Assembly: GCA_045599185.1 (NCBI GenBank)
Contig: JAZRVO010000002.1
Location: forward strand, 1-64,000
Direction of reading: 5' to 3'
From: UBA1240 sp045599185
GTDB lineage: Bacteria > Spirochaetota > Spirochaetia > Treponematales > Treponemataceae
DNA length: 64,000 nucleotides
Part shown: positions 1-7,440 of the stretch, in pieces
How the letters are laid out: each line of letters begins with the position of its first letter
Position numbering within the stretch: the first letter of the stretch is position 1
Translations under genes and position numbers: made by a program
Notes under the pieces: generated by a model
What the model was told of the DNA's origin: nothing
The model's input: only the letters and a program-made list of their open reading frames with translations
The model's database searches: none

Positions 1-153
1 TTCGTTTACATGAACGCCACCACCAACCGTATACAAATAGTCACAACCAGAACTTTGAACAAAAAGAACACTGCCTTCTTCCACAATAATAGCGGCTGTT
101 CTATAGCGGAACCATTCATTATCTTTTGTAAAACAACAATCCGTAGTACCCAT
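1..153 (-). CDS. Nudix hydrolase, N-terminal part, cut by the window edge
   Basis: The minus-strand frame starts at an ATG (151-153) and stays open to the window edge, giving 51 residues. The visible part has the usual Nudix opening: a strand with RTAAIIVEEG, then VLFVQ, then YTVGGGVHVNE, which is where the glycine-rich lead-in to the Nudix box (GX5EX7REUXEEXGU) would begin. The box itself lies outside the window, so catalytic competence cannot be judged. Members hydrolyse nucleoside diphosphates linked to another group X. The substrate cannot be predicted here. Confidence 0.75.
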   Translation of the reverse strand, partial: MGTTDCCFTKDNEWFRYRTAAIIVEEGSVLFVQSSGCDYLYTVGGGVHVNE

Positions 154-164
154 AATTTTCCCTT

Positions 165-263
165 TTATTTCCTGTAAACAACCGCAAAGCTTTTGCCCTT
201 AACAATCTCGCAAACTTCAATCTTTTCAAAGCCAGCTTGTTCAAGTGGCCTTAAAATCCGTCT
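165..263 (-). pseudogene. Fragment resembling the C-terminus of a SAM methyltransferase
   Basis: About 32 codons are open between two stops. They read like the last strand pair of a class I SAM-dependent methyltransferase (PLEQAGFEKIEV followed by KGKSFAVVYRK). There is no upstream remainder of the gene, because the acetyltransferase at 300-869 ends just before it. I read it as a leftover of a deleted gene. The match is by pattern only, and it does not belong to the other methyltransferase pseudogene at 5890-6403 as far as I can tell. Confidence 0.4.
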
Positions 264-299
264 TTACATTTCTATTGTCATTTAAGGCACATCTACTTT

Positions 300-869
300 T
301 CACCGAAAGCCGGAATTTATTTCCTTTTTCCATTCGGTTTTTAACAGCCTGTATTCCAGCCGTGTTTTCATTTTCCCGTCATGCCATTCATAGTCAATGT
401 GTTCTGCTTCTTTAATAAGCCCGTTTTTCTGCATTACACGCTCGGAACCTTTATTCTCTGCCAGGCATCCTGTAGTCACCCTGTAAACATTGTTTTCGGT
501 GAATGCAAATTCCAGCAGTTTTTTCAATGCTTCCGAAGTGTAACCATTCCCCCAGAATTTTGGATAAGAGAAATATCCCAGATGGACGATTTTTCCCACC
601 GGCGTTTCATCAACAACCGTATAGCCTATACTGCCAACCTGTTCATGGGTGTCCTTCAATTCGATATGGAAAAAATAGAACCGGCGTTTTTCAGAATCAA
701 TGTCAGACAATACGTTTTCAAAATCCCTGCGTCCTTCTTCAAGTGAATGCAGCTGTATATCCTGAAGGTAATACATGGTTTTTGAATCCATCTTGAGTCT
801 GCAATAATCATCAAAATCAGATTGAACATAATCGCGCAAAATCAGTCTGTCAGTTTCCCAATGAATCAT
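300..869 (-). CDS. GNAT N-acetyltransferase, RimJ/RimL type
   Basis: This 189-residue protein has the layout of the RimJ/RimL acetyltransferase branch: ETDRLILRDY at the start, a central strand with VGSIGYTVVD, the acetyl-CoA loop region around LGYFSYPKFWGNGYTSEAL (residues about 97-115), and the C-terminal ENKGSERVMQKNGL motif typical of the family. Such enzymes transfer acetyl from acetyl-CoA to an N-terminal or small-molecule amine. The substrate is unknown. The ATG has an AGGGA ribosome-binding site about 10 nt upstream. It is the only intact member of this cluster of decaying acetyltransferase and methyltransferase genes. Confidence 0.85.
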   Translation of the reverse strand: MIHWETDRLILRDYVQSDFDDYCRLKMDSKTMYYLQDIQLHSLEEGRRDFENVLSDIDSEKRRFYFFHIELKDTHEQVGSIGYTVVDETPVGKIVHLGYFSYPKFWGNGYTSEALKKLLEFAFTENNVYRVTTGCLAENKGSERVMQKNGLIKEAEHIDYEWHDGKMKTRLEYRLLKTEWKKEINSGFR

Positions 870-941
870 TTTTTGATTATCCCTGCCTCCGCAAAATAGA
901 AATTATTGTTTCCCTAAAAACTGAAAACTACAATTTCCAAA

Positions 942-1309
942 CTAATCTTTATAGAGTATGAATCTTTGATTTGGATATCCATATTCCTCTATAAGTTCAC
1001 TTTCTGCAAAGCCGAATTTCTTGTATAAATTTCTTGGTGCAATTCCTTTTTACCGATAATCGGGGTCAGCTGCAAGACAGCAGATCGTATTATACTTTTT
1101 AGAAAACAGAAGCACTCCCACAACATTGTCTCCATGTTTAATACAAAGAGCCCTGTTATCATTCATAAATTTCAGCACAGTTTGTTTATGTTCTTCGATT
1201 TTCTGCTCAGTCGCCAAGCTGGAAAATTCCAACTCTCTTTTTTAACCAACTGCATCCATGAATCAATGTCAGACAATGTTCCGAATTCTGCTTTTAAGTT
1301 TTTTTCCAT
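942..1309 (-). pseudogene. Broken GNAT acetyltransferase
   Basis: Two frames together spell one acetyltransferase. The first begins MEKNLKAEFGTL (ATG at 1307-1309) and runs to KKESWNFP. A frameshift near 1210 moves the reading to LATEQKIEEHKQTVLKF and VVGVLLFSKKY, and the signature CLAADPDYR is then followed by an in-frame TAA where the family continues with KKGIA. The last segment (RNLYKKFGFAE to FILYKD) is in the same frame after the stop but follows too soon, so an internal deletion has also occurred. The gene is therefore inactivated by at least three lesions. Confidence 0.75.
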
Positions 1310-1333
1310 TTCAATCTTCACCCTTTGCTGCCT

Positions 1334-1398
1334 CTTTATTAGGCCAAATATCGAGTTTATATGAAATGCCCAAAAAAAACTTTCGACAGTCCCTGCCC
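1334..1398 (-). repeat. Interspersed repeat, copy A (degenerate)
   Basis: Read on the minus strand it opens with GGGGCAGGGACTGTCGAAAG, then an AT-rich stretch, then AACTCGATATTTGG and AATAAAG. This matches, with substitutions, the order of blocks in the copies at 2991-3053 and 5863-5930 (GGCAGGGACTG, AT-rich spacer, GACTCGACGTTTG, ATTAAAAA). It sits directly upstream of the broken acetyltransferase. Confidence 0.5.
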
Positions 1399-1530
1399 CG
1401 TAAAAAAGACTTGTGCATATACGGCGTATTTTTTTCATGGCCGTATCTGTTTGCGGCTGTTTTTATTACAATTATATATAGATGTCTTTTGGCCTTTTAT
1501 ATAAAACTCAAAAATGAACCTATTACACAA

Positions 1531-1860
1531 TTACATATACGTATCAAAAAAAGCTGCTTTTAATATTTCCGTTTTTATGTTCTGACCAGCCTTTATTTGC
1601 AACATTCCTTTTGGCGTAAACTTGAATTCTTTCAGTTTGTTTTTATGCTTTACCAAACCAGCTGCTTCTATATTAATGTGGTCTTTAAATGGAATAATTC
1701 TTACAAATTTTTCGCCGCAATAATAACTTGGCAATTTTGCCCACATTTTTTCTTCAATTGTAATGCCGTCAATCAAAAATAATATTTCTCTAATTGCCGT
1801 ATACAGATTCACGATTTCTTTTGGATAAAATTCCAGATATTGCTCTATTTCCTGCATCAT
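1531..1860 (-). CDS. DUF1801 / YdhG-like small protein
   Basis: This 109-residue soluble protein resembles the DUF1801 (YdhG/YjhG-like) fold: EQYLEFYPKEIVNLYTAIR, then EEKMWAKLPSYY, then IIPFKDHINIEA, and a C-terminal lysine-rich helix. The function of the family is poorly defined; some members were described as frataxin-like iron-binding proteins. The start at 1860 was preferred to an upstream in-frame start because an AGGAG box lies 6 nt before it. It precedes no obvious partner and appears to be a single accessory gene. Confidence 0.6.
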   Translation of the reverse strand: MMQEIEQYLEFYPKEIVNLYTAIREILFLIDGITIEEKMWAKLPSYYCGEKFVRIIPFKDHINIEAAGLVKHKNKLKEFKFTPKGMLQIKAGQNIKTEILKAAFFDTYM

Positions 1861-1903
1861 TACATTCTCCTGAATTCTTAAACTGCACATCCGGCCGTTC
1901 GGT

Positions 1904-2308
1904 TTAAGTTAAATTGATTCCTTTATATGCCGTTTCCAGTTGCTGGGGCGTAACTATGCCTTTTGCAAAAAGTGTTTCCTGCATTCCTTTTTCTACCATA
2001 TAATCAATTCCAATCATCTGCATAATTTCAATTGCTTCCAGCATCTTAAGTCCTCTTTTTTTCGTAAGTGAATATTCTACATGAAGCGGATATCCTGCAA
2101 ACTCTTTTTTTTGAACCAAACCAAACATAATCAGTTCAGCAAGTTGTTCCAGAAGCATTTTCTGGGTAATTCCTTCTATACCCCTTTGCAGCTGAGACAA
2201 AGACAGTGCCCCGTCTTTAAGCTGATACAGAATTATGGTTTTCCACTTGCCCTTTATTATGTCGTGAACAATTTCCAAAGGGCAGGTATATTCATTTCGT
2301 ATTTTCAA
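1904..2308 (-). CDS. HxlR-family winged-helix regulator
   Basis: The 134 residues have the HxlR/MarR-like winged helix. CPLEIVHDIIKGKWKTIIL gives the conserved N-terminal cysteine and first helix, LSLSQLQRGIEGITQKML is the recognition helix region, and YPLHVEYSLTKKG-like residues form the wing. In related proteins the cysteine (here residue 9) can sense aldehydes or oxidants. The start codon is TTG at 2306-2308 with a strong GGAGG (complement of 2315-2319) 6 nt upstream. It overlaps the end of the isochorismatase gene by 17 nt, so the two are co-transcribed and probably translationally coupled. It may regulate that pair. Confidence 0.85.
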   Translation of the reverse strand: MKIRNEYTCPLEIVHDIIKGKWKTIILYQLKDGALSLSQLQRGIEGITQKMLLEQLAELIMFGLVQKKEFAGYPLHVEYSLTKKRGLKMLEAIEIMQMIGIDYMVEKGMQETLFAKGIVTPQQLETAYKGINLT

Positions 2309-2813
2309 AATATTCCTCCAATGTTACAACCTTTGCAAACATACCGTCCAAAGCAGCCATAAATGCACCATGAACGGTCTGCGCCGGAATTTTTTCACCT
2401 TTAAACTTCAGGCTTTTTGTGGTACAGGCATCTTCAATTACAGTTACCTCGTAACCATAATCCTGACAGGCTCTTGCAGTGGTGTCTACGCACATGTGGG
2501 ACATCATTCCGGCAATTACAATTTTTTCAACCAAATTCTCGCTAAGATATTTTTGCAAATCCGTATTAAGGAAAGAACTTGGAAAATCTTTATGAATTAT
2601 TTTTTCGCCGCCTATTGGTTTTACCCTTTTGTTTATTTCAGAAAACATTTTGAAATTGTGCTGAACATGAATGACAAGCTTATTCTCTTTTCTGAACCGG
2701 TCAAGAATATGGGCTGCTTTTTCAGCAGCTTCTTTAGGCTTGTAAAGCAATAGCGGGCCGGGTGTAAAATAAATATCCTGAATATCTATCAGCAGCAATG
2801 CTTCTTTTTTCAT
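2292..2813 (-). CDS. Isochorismatase-family cysteine hydrolase
   Basis: A 173-residue alpha/beta hydrolase of the isochorismatase-like superfamily. The expected triad is visible: aspartate in LLLIDIQD (about residue 10), lysine in IIHKDFPSSF (about 75), and cysteine in MMSHMCVDTTARA (about 108) preceded by the cis-peptide region IAGMMSHM. Family members hydrolyse vinyl ethers or amides (isochorismate, nicotinamide, carbamoylsarcosine). The substrate cannot be assigned. The gene leads a two-gene unit with the HxlR regulator. The 490 nt upstream hold a folded element and a repeat copy. Confidence 0.85.
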   Translation of the reverse strand: MKKEALLLIDIQDIYFTPGPLLLYKPKEAAEKAAHILDRFRKENKLVIHVQHNFKMFSEINKRVKPIGGEKIIHKDFPSSFLNTDLQKYLSENLVEKIVIAGMMSHMCVDTTARACQDYGYEVTVIEDACTTKSLKFKGEKIPAQTVHGAFMAALDGMFAKVVTLEEYFENTK

Positions 2814-2864
2814 AAAACGTTACCTCGTATGCAGTATTTTGAAACATTGTATAGCATGAAAATG

Positions 2865-2937
2865 CAGGCAACAATTACCCACTTTTTGGTGGGTACGCCT
2901 CGCTTTTGCGGGTTGTTTTGGCTTTAACTGTTGCCTG
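2865..2937. repeat. Palindromic element with three-way-junction fold
   Basis: A perfect 9-bp inverted repeat (CAGGCAACA at 2865-2873, TGTTGCCTG at 2929-2937) encloses two smaller hairpins: TACCCAC/GTGGGTA (2876-2882 with 2889-2895) and CTCGC/GCGGG with a TTTT loop (2899-2912, one G-T pair). The whole 73-nt unit could fold like a branched RNA or a single-stranded DNA cruciform. It lies in the 490-nt gap between divergent genes. I tested the outer arms against the integron attC core (GTTRRRY) and they do not fit. Confidence 0.5.
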
Positions 2938-2990
2938 ATGTTTGCCCCAAGGGCGCATTGTCAGCGTAGCTTTGAGTAATGTTTTTTTTG

Positions 2991-3053
2991 AGGCAGGGAC
3001 TGACTAAAGGTTGTATATATTTTTTATGACTTGACGTTTGAAAGAATTAAAAA
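2991..3053 (+). repeat. Interspersed repeat, copy B
   Basis: AGGCAGGGACTG, AAAGGTTG, a TATATATTTTTTATGAC core, TTGACGTTTG and AATTAAAAA occur in the same order and spacing as in copy C at 5863-5930. Copy C has a 5-nt insertion after GGTTG and only a handful of substitutions. Together B and C flank the HD-GYP gene as direct repeats. A 15-bp repeat, TGTATAGCATGAAAA, also occurs on either side of copy B, near 2848 and 3274. Confidence 0.75.
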
Positions 3054-3297
3054 TTGCAGAAAAATTCAATGCTCACCTAAAAGGGAAGAGTTTTGCTGGT
3101 GAAAAACTCTTCCGCGTGTATACAGCAGTGACAGTTGGGCTAAAAGTAAACAGCACGTGCTTTCGCTTTCAATTGAAAAAAAACGCAGTTCCCATTATGG
3201 TCAATTTTTTCAAACCTCACTCGCAGACTTTCTAAAAACCGTAAAATGGTGTATGCTGAAGGCTGTTAAAATCTGTATAGCATGAAAAAAAGTTTGA

Positions 3298-3303
3298 TAT
3301 AAT
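3298..3303 (+). promoter_or_regulatory. Likely -10 box for the HD-GYP gene
   Basis: A perfect TATAAT lies directly before the open frame, predicting transcription from about 3310. No good -35 box is present 17 nt upstream (TGTATA at 3274-3279 is weak). Confidence 0.4.
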
Positions 3304-5697
3304 TTGAATACGAAGGTGTATTTTATCAGACTTATGATTAATTTTATTAGAACTAACCAGCTGAACTATCTTCTTGTTTTAAGCTGCATCTGTTTAATTA
3401 TTTCAGTTTTTACATTAATTTTAAGATTCGACAACAAAAAAATTAAATATTCATTACTTGTAGTTGAATTCTTTGCTTTTCTGCTGGATTTCTCTGATCG
3501 CTATGCATATATTTTCCGTGGTAACGAAACATCTTTAGGTTACTGGATGGTCAGAATCACAAATTTCATTGTGTTTTTTTCCCAGCTTGCAGAAACCCTT
3601 GCATTTAACATTTACACTAACTATGTACTTAATTTTAAAAAATCATCTAAAAGATTTTATGGAATTGTAATTTTTCTTGTAACGGGTATGATTTGTCTGA
3701 TTATTTCTCAATTTACAGGATGGTATTACACTTTTGACAGCACAAATCATTATCAGCGTGCATCACTTTTCCCTCTATGCTATCTGTTCCCTGTAGTGGC
3801 ATTTATTCTTCAGTCTTCCATTGTCTGCCAGTATTATAAACAGCTTAGCAAACGCATTCGTTTTTCTATTGTTTTGTTTCCTGTTGCACTTTTTTCTGCT
3901 TCAATAGTTCAGTTATTCATTTATGGAATATCTTTAAACACTATGAGTTATGCGCTGCTGGCAATTATTTTATTCATCTGTGCTATTTATGATGTAAACG
4001 CAAACCTTGAACAAGCAAGGCAAAAGGAAATTACACTGTTAAAAGAGCAGGCAGAAAACATGCAGGAATTGTTTACGCAGACTGCGGAAGCCCTTGCAAG
4101 TGCGATAGATGCAAAAGATGAATATACACATGGTCATTCTGTACGTGTAGCTGAATATTCAAAAAAAATGGCTGAAATGGCAGGAATTGACAAACGAACA
4201 TGTCAGGAAATTTACTATACAGGCCTTCTTCATGATGTAGGCAAAATCGGAATTCCTGATGGAATCATTAATAAAGATACACGCCTTAGTGATGAAGAAT
4301 ACGCAGAAATTAAAAAGCACCCGGGAAAAGGAAATGAAATCCTGAAACGCATTAATAAGCTTCCATATTTAAGTGTAGGTGCTCTTTATCATCACGAAAG
4401 ATATGACGGGAACGGATACCCTGAGAAACTTAAGGCAACTGACATTCCTGAATTTGCCCGAATTATTGCAATAGCAGATGCTTATGATGCCATGACTTCA
4501 AAAAGAAGTTACCGGGAACCAATTCCACAGCAAAAAGTTCGAGAGGAAATTGTAAAGGGAATTGGTACACAATTTGATCCTGAATATTCCAGATTAATGC
4601 TCCATTTAATCGATTGTGATACAGAATATACAATGAAAGAAAGAATTGAGAGCCCTGAACTTTCGGGTAATGATAATATATTGTGTACTGTTTATAAAGA
4701 AAAATATACAGAAGGCATTTTAATTAATCCTTGCAAAGTAAAAATCAAGATGAAATGCAGGGCATTTGTTCGTAACAAACCTTTTTACCCGGCTATAATT
4801 CTGTTCGATTCCCTGGATGCAAGAATTCATGAAGAAGAACGAAAAAAGAAAGATTTAAATTTTACTGAATATTGCAGTTTAAAGGCCAGTGGCGAATATG
4901 AAACTTTAGATGTTCGAAAAATAGAAGTAAATAAAAACGAAGGAAATTTGCCGTCTGATGCTGCTGAATATACATTCGAAATTGAAGCAGTAAAGGTCAA
5001 AGACCATATTCTTTTACATTCTAATAATGGCATTACAGAAGTTGAATCTACTGTTGTGCTGCATGACAATACCCGTTATGCATATATTTCCATCACAGGA
5101 GAAAACTGCAGCATAACAAATATTCAGATTGAAAGAGAAGAAAATTTCTATCCTGCAGGTGCAATCCGCCGAATTGCCGAAGAAATGATTTATATAGAAG
5201 GTCCCGAAGGCGATATACCAAGCATTCAGGTGGACTCATGGCGAACTGCAACAACTAAAGGTATTTTAGTAGATCAATCTATGAATATTTGCTTCCACAT
5301 GAAAAGTCTTCCTTTTGCAAGATTAGTCTGGCATTGTCCATTTATAGTTTTATACACTTCAAGTAACACTTCGGTAAATTCTCCTGATTACAGAGAGTTA
5401 GGATTGATTCGACTGGATGGCGAAGTCTGGCATTATGACAATGCTGTTAAAAATAGTCTGTTACTGACTTCTACAAATGAATTCAAAGACTGGAATGACT
5501 GGAAGCAAAAAAACAAATCCGGGCACGATATAAGTCTTGCAATTACAAAAGAAGATAATGCAATTATTTTCCAGACTGAATGCGGTGGACTCATAATTAA
5601 AGATACAATAACTCTCACCGGCAAATTCCCCAAATTATATCTGGCTTTCACTGGGGATCAGTGTGTCATTGAGAATATCAGAGTAAACAGAACATAA
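3304..5697 (+). CDS. Membrane HD-GYP cyclic-di-GMP phosphodiesterase with duplicated C-terminal domains
   Basis: The 797-residue frame has three parts. Residues about 20-230 form seven or so hydrophobic helices, a membrane sensor region. A short coiled coil (EQARQKEITLLKEQAENM) leads to an HD-GYP domain at about 255-440 with HGHSVRVAEYS, HDVGKIGIPD, KKHPGKGNEIL, HHERYDGNGYP and IADAYDAMTS, so all metal ligands and the GYP motif are intact. HD-GYP domains hydrolyse cyclic di-GMP. The remaining 350 residues are beta-rich and not a domain I recognise. They look duplicated: ISITGENCSITNIQIER ends the first half and LAFTGDQCVIENIRVNR ends the second. The start is uncertain: a TTG at 3304 overlaps the -10 region, and GTG 3316 or ATG 3334 are more likely. 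The gene is flanked by direct repeats. Confidence 0.85.
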   Translation: MNTKVYFIRLMINFIRTNQLNYLLVLSCICLIISVFTLILRFDNKKIKYSLLVVEFFAFLLDFSDRYAYIFRGNETSLGYWMVRITNFIVFFSQLAETLAFNIYTNYVLNFKKSSKRFYGIVIFLVTGMICLIISQFTGWYYTFDSTNHYQRASLFPLCYLFPVVAFILQSSIVCQYYKQLSKRIRFSIVLFPVALFSASIVQLFIYGISLNTMSYALLAIILFICAIYDVNANLEQARQKEITLLKEQAENMQELFTQTAEALASAIDAKDEYTHGHSVRVAEYSKKMAEMAGIDKRTCQEIYYTGLLHDVGKIGIPDGIINKDTRLSDEEYAEIKKHPGKGNEILKRINKLPYLSVGALYHHERYDGNGYPEKLKATDIPEFARIIAIADAYDAMTSKRSYREPIPQQKVREEIVKGIGTQFDPEYSRLMLHLIDCDTEYTMKERIESPELSGNDNILCTVYKEKYTEGILINPCKVKIKMKCRAFVRNKPFYPAIILFDSLDARIHEEERKKKDLNFTEYCSLKASGEYETLDVRKIEVNKNEGNLPSDAAEYTFEIEAVKVKDHILLHSNNGITEVESTVVLHDNTRYAYISITGENCSITNIQIEREENFYPAGAIRRIAEEMIYIEGPEGDIPSIQVDSWRTATTKGILVDQSMNICFHMKSLPFARLVWHCPFIVLYTSSNTSVNSPDYRELGLIRLDGEVWHYDNAVKNSLLLTSTNEFKDWNDWKQKNKSGHDISLAITKEDNAIIFQTECGGLIIKDTITLTGKFPKLYLAFTGDQCVIENIRVNRT

Positions 5698-5827
5698 ACT
5701 TTGATGATTAAAAAAATTCTGGAAACTTCGTAAAACGAATTACCCTGACATTCTGCGTTAGGGTAACCGGCAATTATAATTTATTCATTTCAATACTAAT
5801 TATTACTGTGCCAGAGAGAACCGTCAC

Positions 5828-5855
5828 CGAAGATTTTATTTTTCTTCGATTTTTG
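5828..5855 (+). terminator. Weak terminator after the HD-GYP gene
   Basis: CGAAG (5828-5832) pairs with CTTCG (5844-5848) and is followed by ATTTTTG. The stem is only 5 bp, so efficiency is doubtful. A second inverted repeat just upstream (TTACCCT/AGGGTAA near 5741-5767) has no T-run. Confidence 0.35.
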
Positions 5856-5862
5856 CCATTTT

Positions 5863-5930
5863 AGGCAGGGACTGCCGAAAGGTTGCTTTTTATATATTTT
5901 TTATGACTCGACGTTTGAGAGGATTAAAAA
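5863..5930 (+). repeat. Interspersed repeat, copy C
   Basis: This is the best-preserved copy (AGGCAGGGACTGCCGAAAGG, AT-rich core, GACTCGACGTTTGAGAGG, ATTAAAAA). On the complementary strand its sequence supplies the last dozen codons and the stop of the methyltransferase pseudogene, so the repeat has replaced that gene's natural 3' end. Confidence 0.75.
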
Positions 5931-6403
5931 GCTCCAGCTCTTTGCCTGCCGGTTCGTACCGTATGCCGGGAACCGCAATTAAAATGCTACCGCCCTTTTT
6001 TACAAAAGGCAAAATCTTTTCTGCAAAAATACCTTCTGCACAACCAAAATAATGATAAGCATCAACGCTTACGATTGTATCAAAATAATCTTTTGCAAAC
6101 GGAAGTGCCAGCGCATCTCCTTTAAGCGGAATGATTTTATCTTCCAGCGAATGACTGATAATTCTTTTCATGTTATCAGTCGGCTCAATCCACAAATCCA
6201 GGGCATAAACGCTTTTTGCCGCAGTTTCGCTGGCAAAAAAAATCGAAATCAGTGCCTGTCCGCAACCAAGAATTAAAACCCTGCCGCCTAAAGCTGCTTC
6301 ATTTTCGCTTACAAGTTCGTCCAGCAAAAGAAAAAGTATTTGGACCCATCAGATAATCTTTGGTATAAAAATCTTTATGCTTATTGTATTTAGCTTCGTT
6401 CAT
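5890..6403 (-). pseudogene. SAM-dependent methyltransferase, frameshifted and truncated
   Basis: The natural start is ATG 6401-6403 behind GGGAG, reading MNEAKYNKHKDFYTKDYL then MGPN. A 1-nt frameshift near 6330 separates this from LLDELVSENEAAL. The middle is a good class I methyltransferase: VLILGCGQALISIFF (motif I), VYALDLWI, GDALALPFAKDYFDTIVS, and FVKKGGSILIAVPG. The last residues (NPLKRRVIKNI) come from repeat copy C, and roughly the last 90-100 residues expected for this family are missing. The gene is dead by two independent lesions. Confidence 0.75.
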
Positions 6404-6606
6404 GTTTGTTTTCTCCCTTTGGGTTACAGCATGATTTTGGCTGGCGGTACAAAGACAATATAAACACATTTACAATACTTGTTAATATAATGCATATTTG
6501 TTTACACACTTCGGTTTTTACCAGCTTAAGAAATTTCTGCATGAATAAATAGCCGAATCTGGCAAAAAGTGACTTGCTTTTGTATTTTGAGACATGGCAA
6601 ACAAAT

Positions 6607-6629
6607 ACTAGTATTCTAGCTGTACTAGT
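6607..6629 (+). promoter_or_regulatory. Inverted repeat, candidate operator of the FadR-type regulator
   Basis: ACTAGTA (6607-6613) and TACTAGT (6623-6629) are perfect inverted repeats separated by 9 bp, lying 2 bp upstream of the -35 box. The symmetry and position suit autoregulation by the dimeric protein encoded immediately downstream. This is inference. The other bases of the 264-nt gap before the gene show nothing further. Confidence 0.45.
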
Positions 6630-6631
6630 GT

Positions 6632-6660
6632 TTGACAGATTAAATATATAAGGTTATTAT
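6632..6660 (+). promoter_or_regulatory. Promoter of the FadR-type regulator, predicts a leaderless mRNA
   Basis: TTGACA (6632-6637), a 17-bp spacer and TATTAT (6655-6660) form a near-consensus housekeeping promoter. Counting 7 nt from the -10 edge gives a start at about 6667, one base before the ATG at 6668. There is no ribosome-binding site in between. Confidence 0.7.
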
Positions 6661-6667
6661 TTATTCA

Positions 6668-7342
6668 ATGAAGAACACGGAAAAATTACCCAGAGAAAAC
6701 AACCGCGACTACGCACTGCGCGTTATCCGCGAAAATATCATAAACCTGGAATTAAAGCCGGGCAGTATGCTTAGCGAACAGGACATTGCAGAAGAACTGC
6801 ATCTTTCGCGCACGCCGGTGCACGAAGCCCTGCAGGAACTTGCCCGTACAAAAATAATTGAAATTATGCCGCAAAAAGGCAGTCTTGTAAGTCTTGTAGA
6901 TATGAACCGGGTTGACGAAGCCGTTTTTATGCGTGCAACAATTGAATCGGCAGTAACAGAAGAAGCAAGCAAACTTGCAACTGCCGATGACATTGCCCAA
7001 ATGGAAGCAAACATAAAATTGCAGCAGTTTTATAACGAAACCAAGGCAATTGAGAAACTGCTTGAGGTGGACAACCAGTTCCACGAAATGATGTACAGAA
7101 TTACAAACAAAATGCAGTGCTTTTATATGGTTCGCCTGATGAACATACATTATGACCGCTTCAGGGAAATGAAAATGCACACGGTTAAAGGCGACCCGAT
7201 TATTGAAGAACACATTGAAATATTGAACGCAGTTAAAAGCCACGACCCGGAACGTGCAAAAGCGGCTTTGCTGAAGCACATTAACCGTCTTTACCTTGAC
7301 GTGGTAGAAATTAAAAATAATTACCCCGATTATTTTGCCTGA
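6668..7342 (+). CDS. GntR-family transcriptional regulator, FadR/FCD type
   Basis: A 224-residue protein with an N-terminal winged helix (residues about 13-78: YALRVIRENIINLELKPGS, LSEQDIAEELHLSRTPVHEAL, then KGSLVSLVD as the wing) and a C-terminal all-helical FCD domain (ATIESAVTEEAS to EHIEILNAVKSHDPERAKAAL), where NQFHEMMYR and the later histidines usually bind a metal and a carboxylate ligand. Such regulators respond to sugar acids or organic acids. The target is not shown by the sequence, but the convergent esterase and the nearby sugar sensors suggest polysaccharide metabolism. Translation probably starts on a leaderless transcript. Confidence 0.88.
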   Translation: MKNTEKLPRENNRDYALRVIRENIINLELKPGSMLSEQDIAEELHLSRTPVHEALQELARTKIIEIMPQKGSLVSLVDMNRVDEAVFMRATIESAVTEEASKLATADDIAQMEANIKLQQFYNETKAIEKLLEVDNQFHEMMYRITNKMQCFYMVRLMNIHYDRFREMKMHTVKGDPIIEEHIEILNAVKSHDPERAKAALLKHINRLYLDVVEIKNNYPDYFA

Positions 7343-7365
7343 TTCTGACATTTGCGCATAAAAAA

Positions 7366-7396
7366 CCCGAAGCTTTCTGCAAGTTTCGGGTTTTTT
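7366..7396. terminator. Bidirectional terminator between gntR-type gene and esterase
   Basis: CCCGAAGCTT (7366-7375) pairs with AAGTTTCGGG (7381-7390), a 10-bp stem with one G-T pair and a 5-nt loop, with six T after it and six A before it. It can end both convergent transcripts. Confidence 0.9.
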
Positions 7397-7440
7397 GTTG
7401 TTACAGCAATGTTATAAAATGCGGTGCACGCAAAAAGTGC

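Noticed and set aside
2865..2937. Integron attC site
   Set aside because: The outer arms do not match RYYYAAC/GTTRRRY on either strand, and no integrase gene is present.
3038..3235. 65-codon plus-strand frame before the HD-GYP gene
   Set aside because: It starts inside repeat copy B, has no ribosome-binding site, and its residues show no family pattern.
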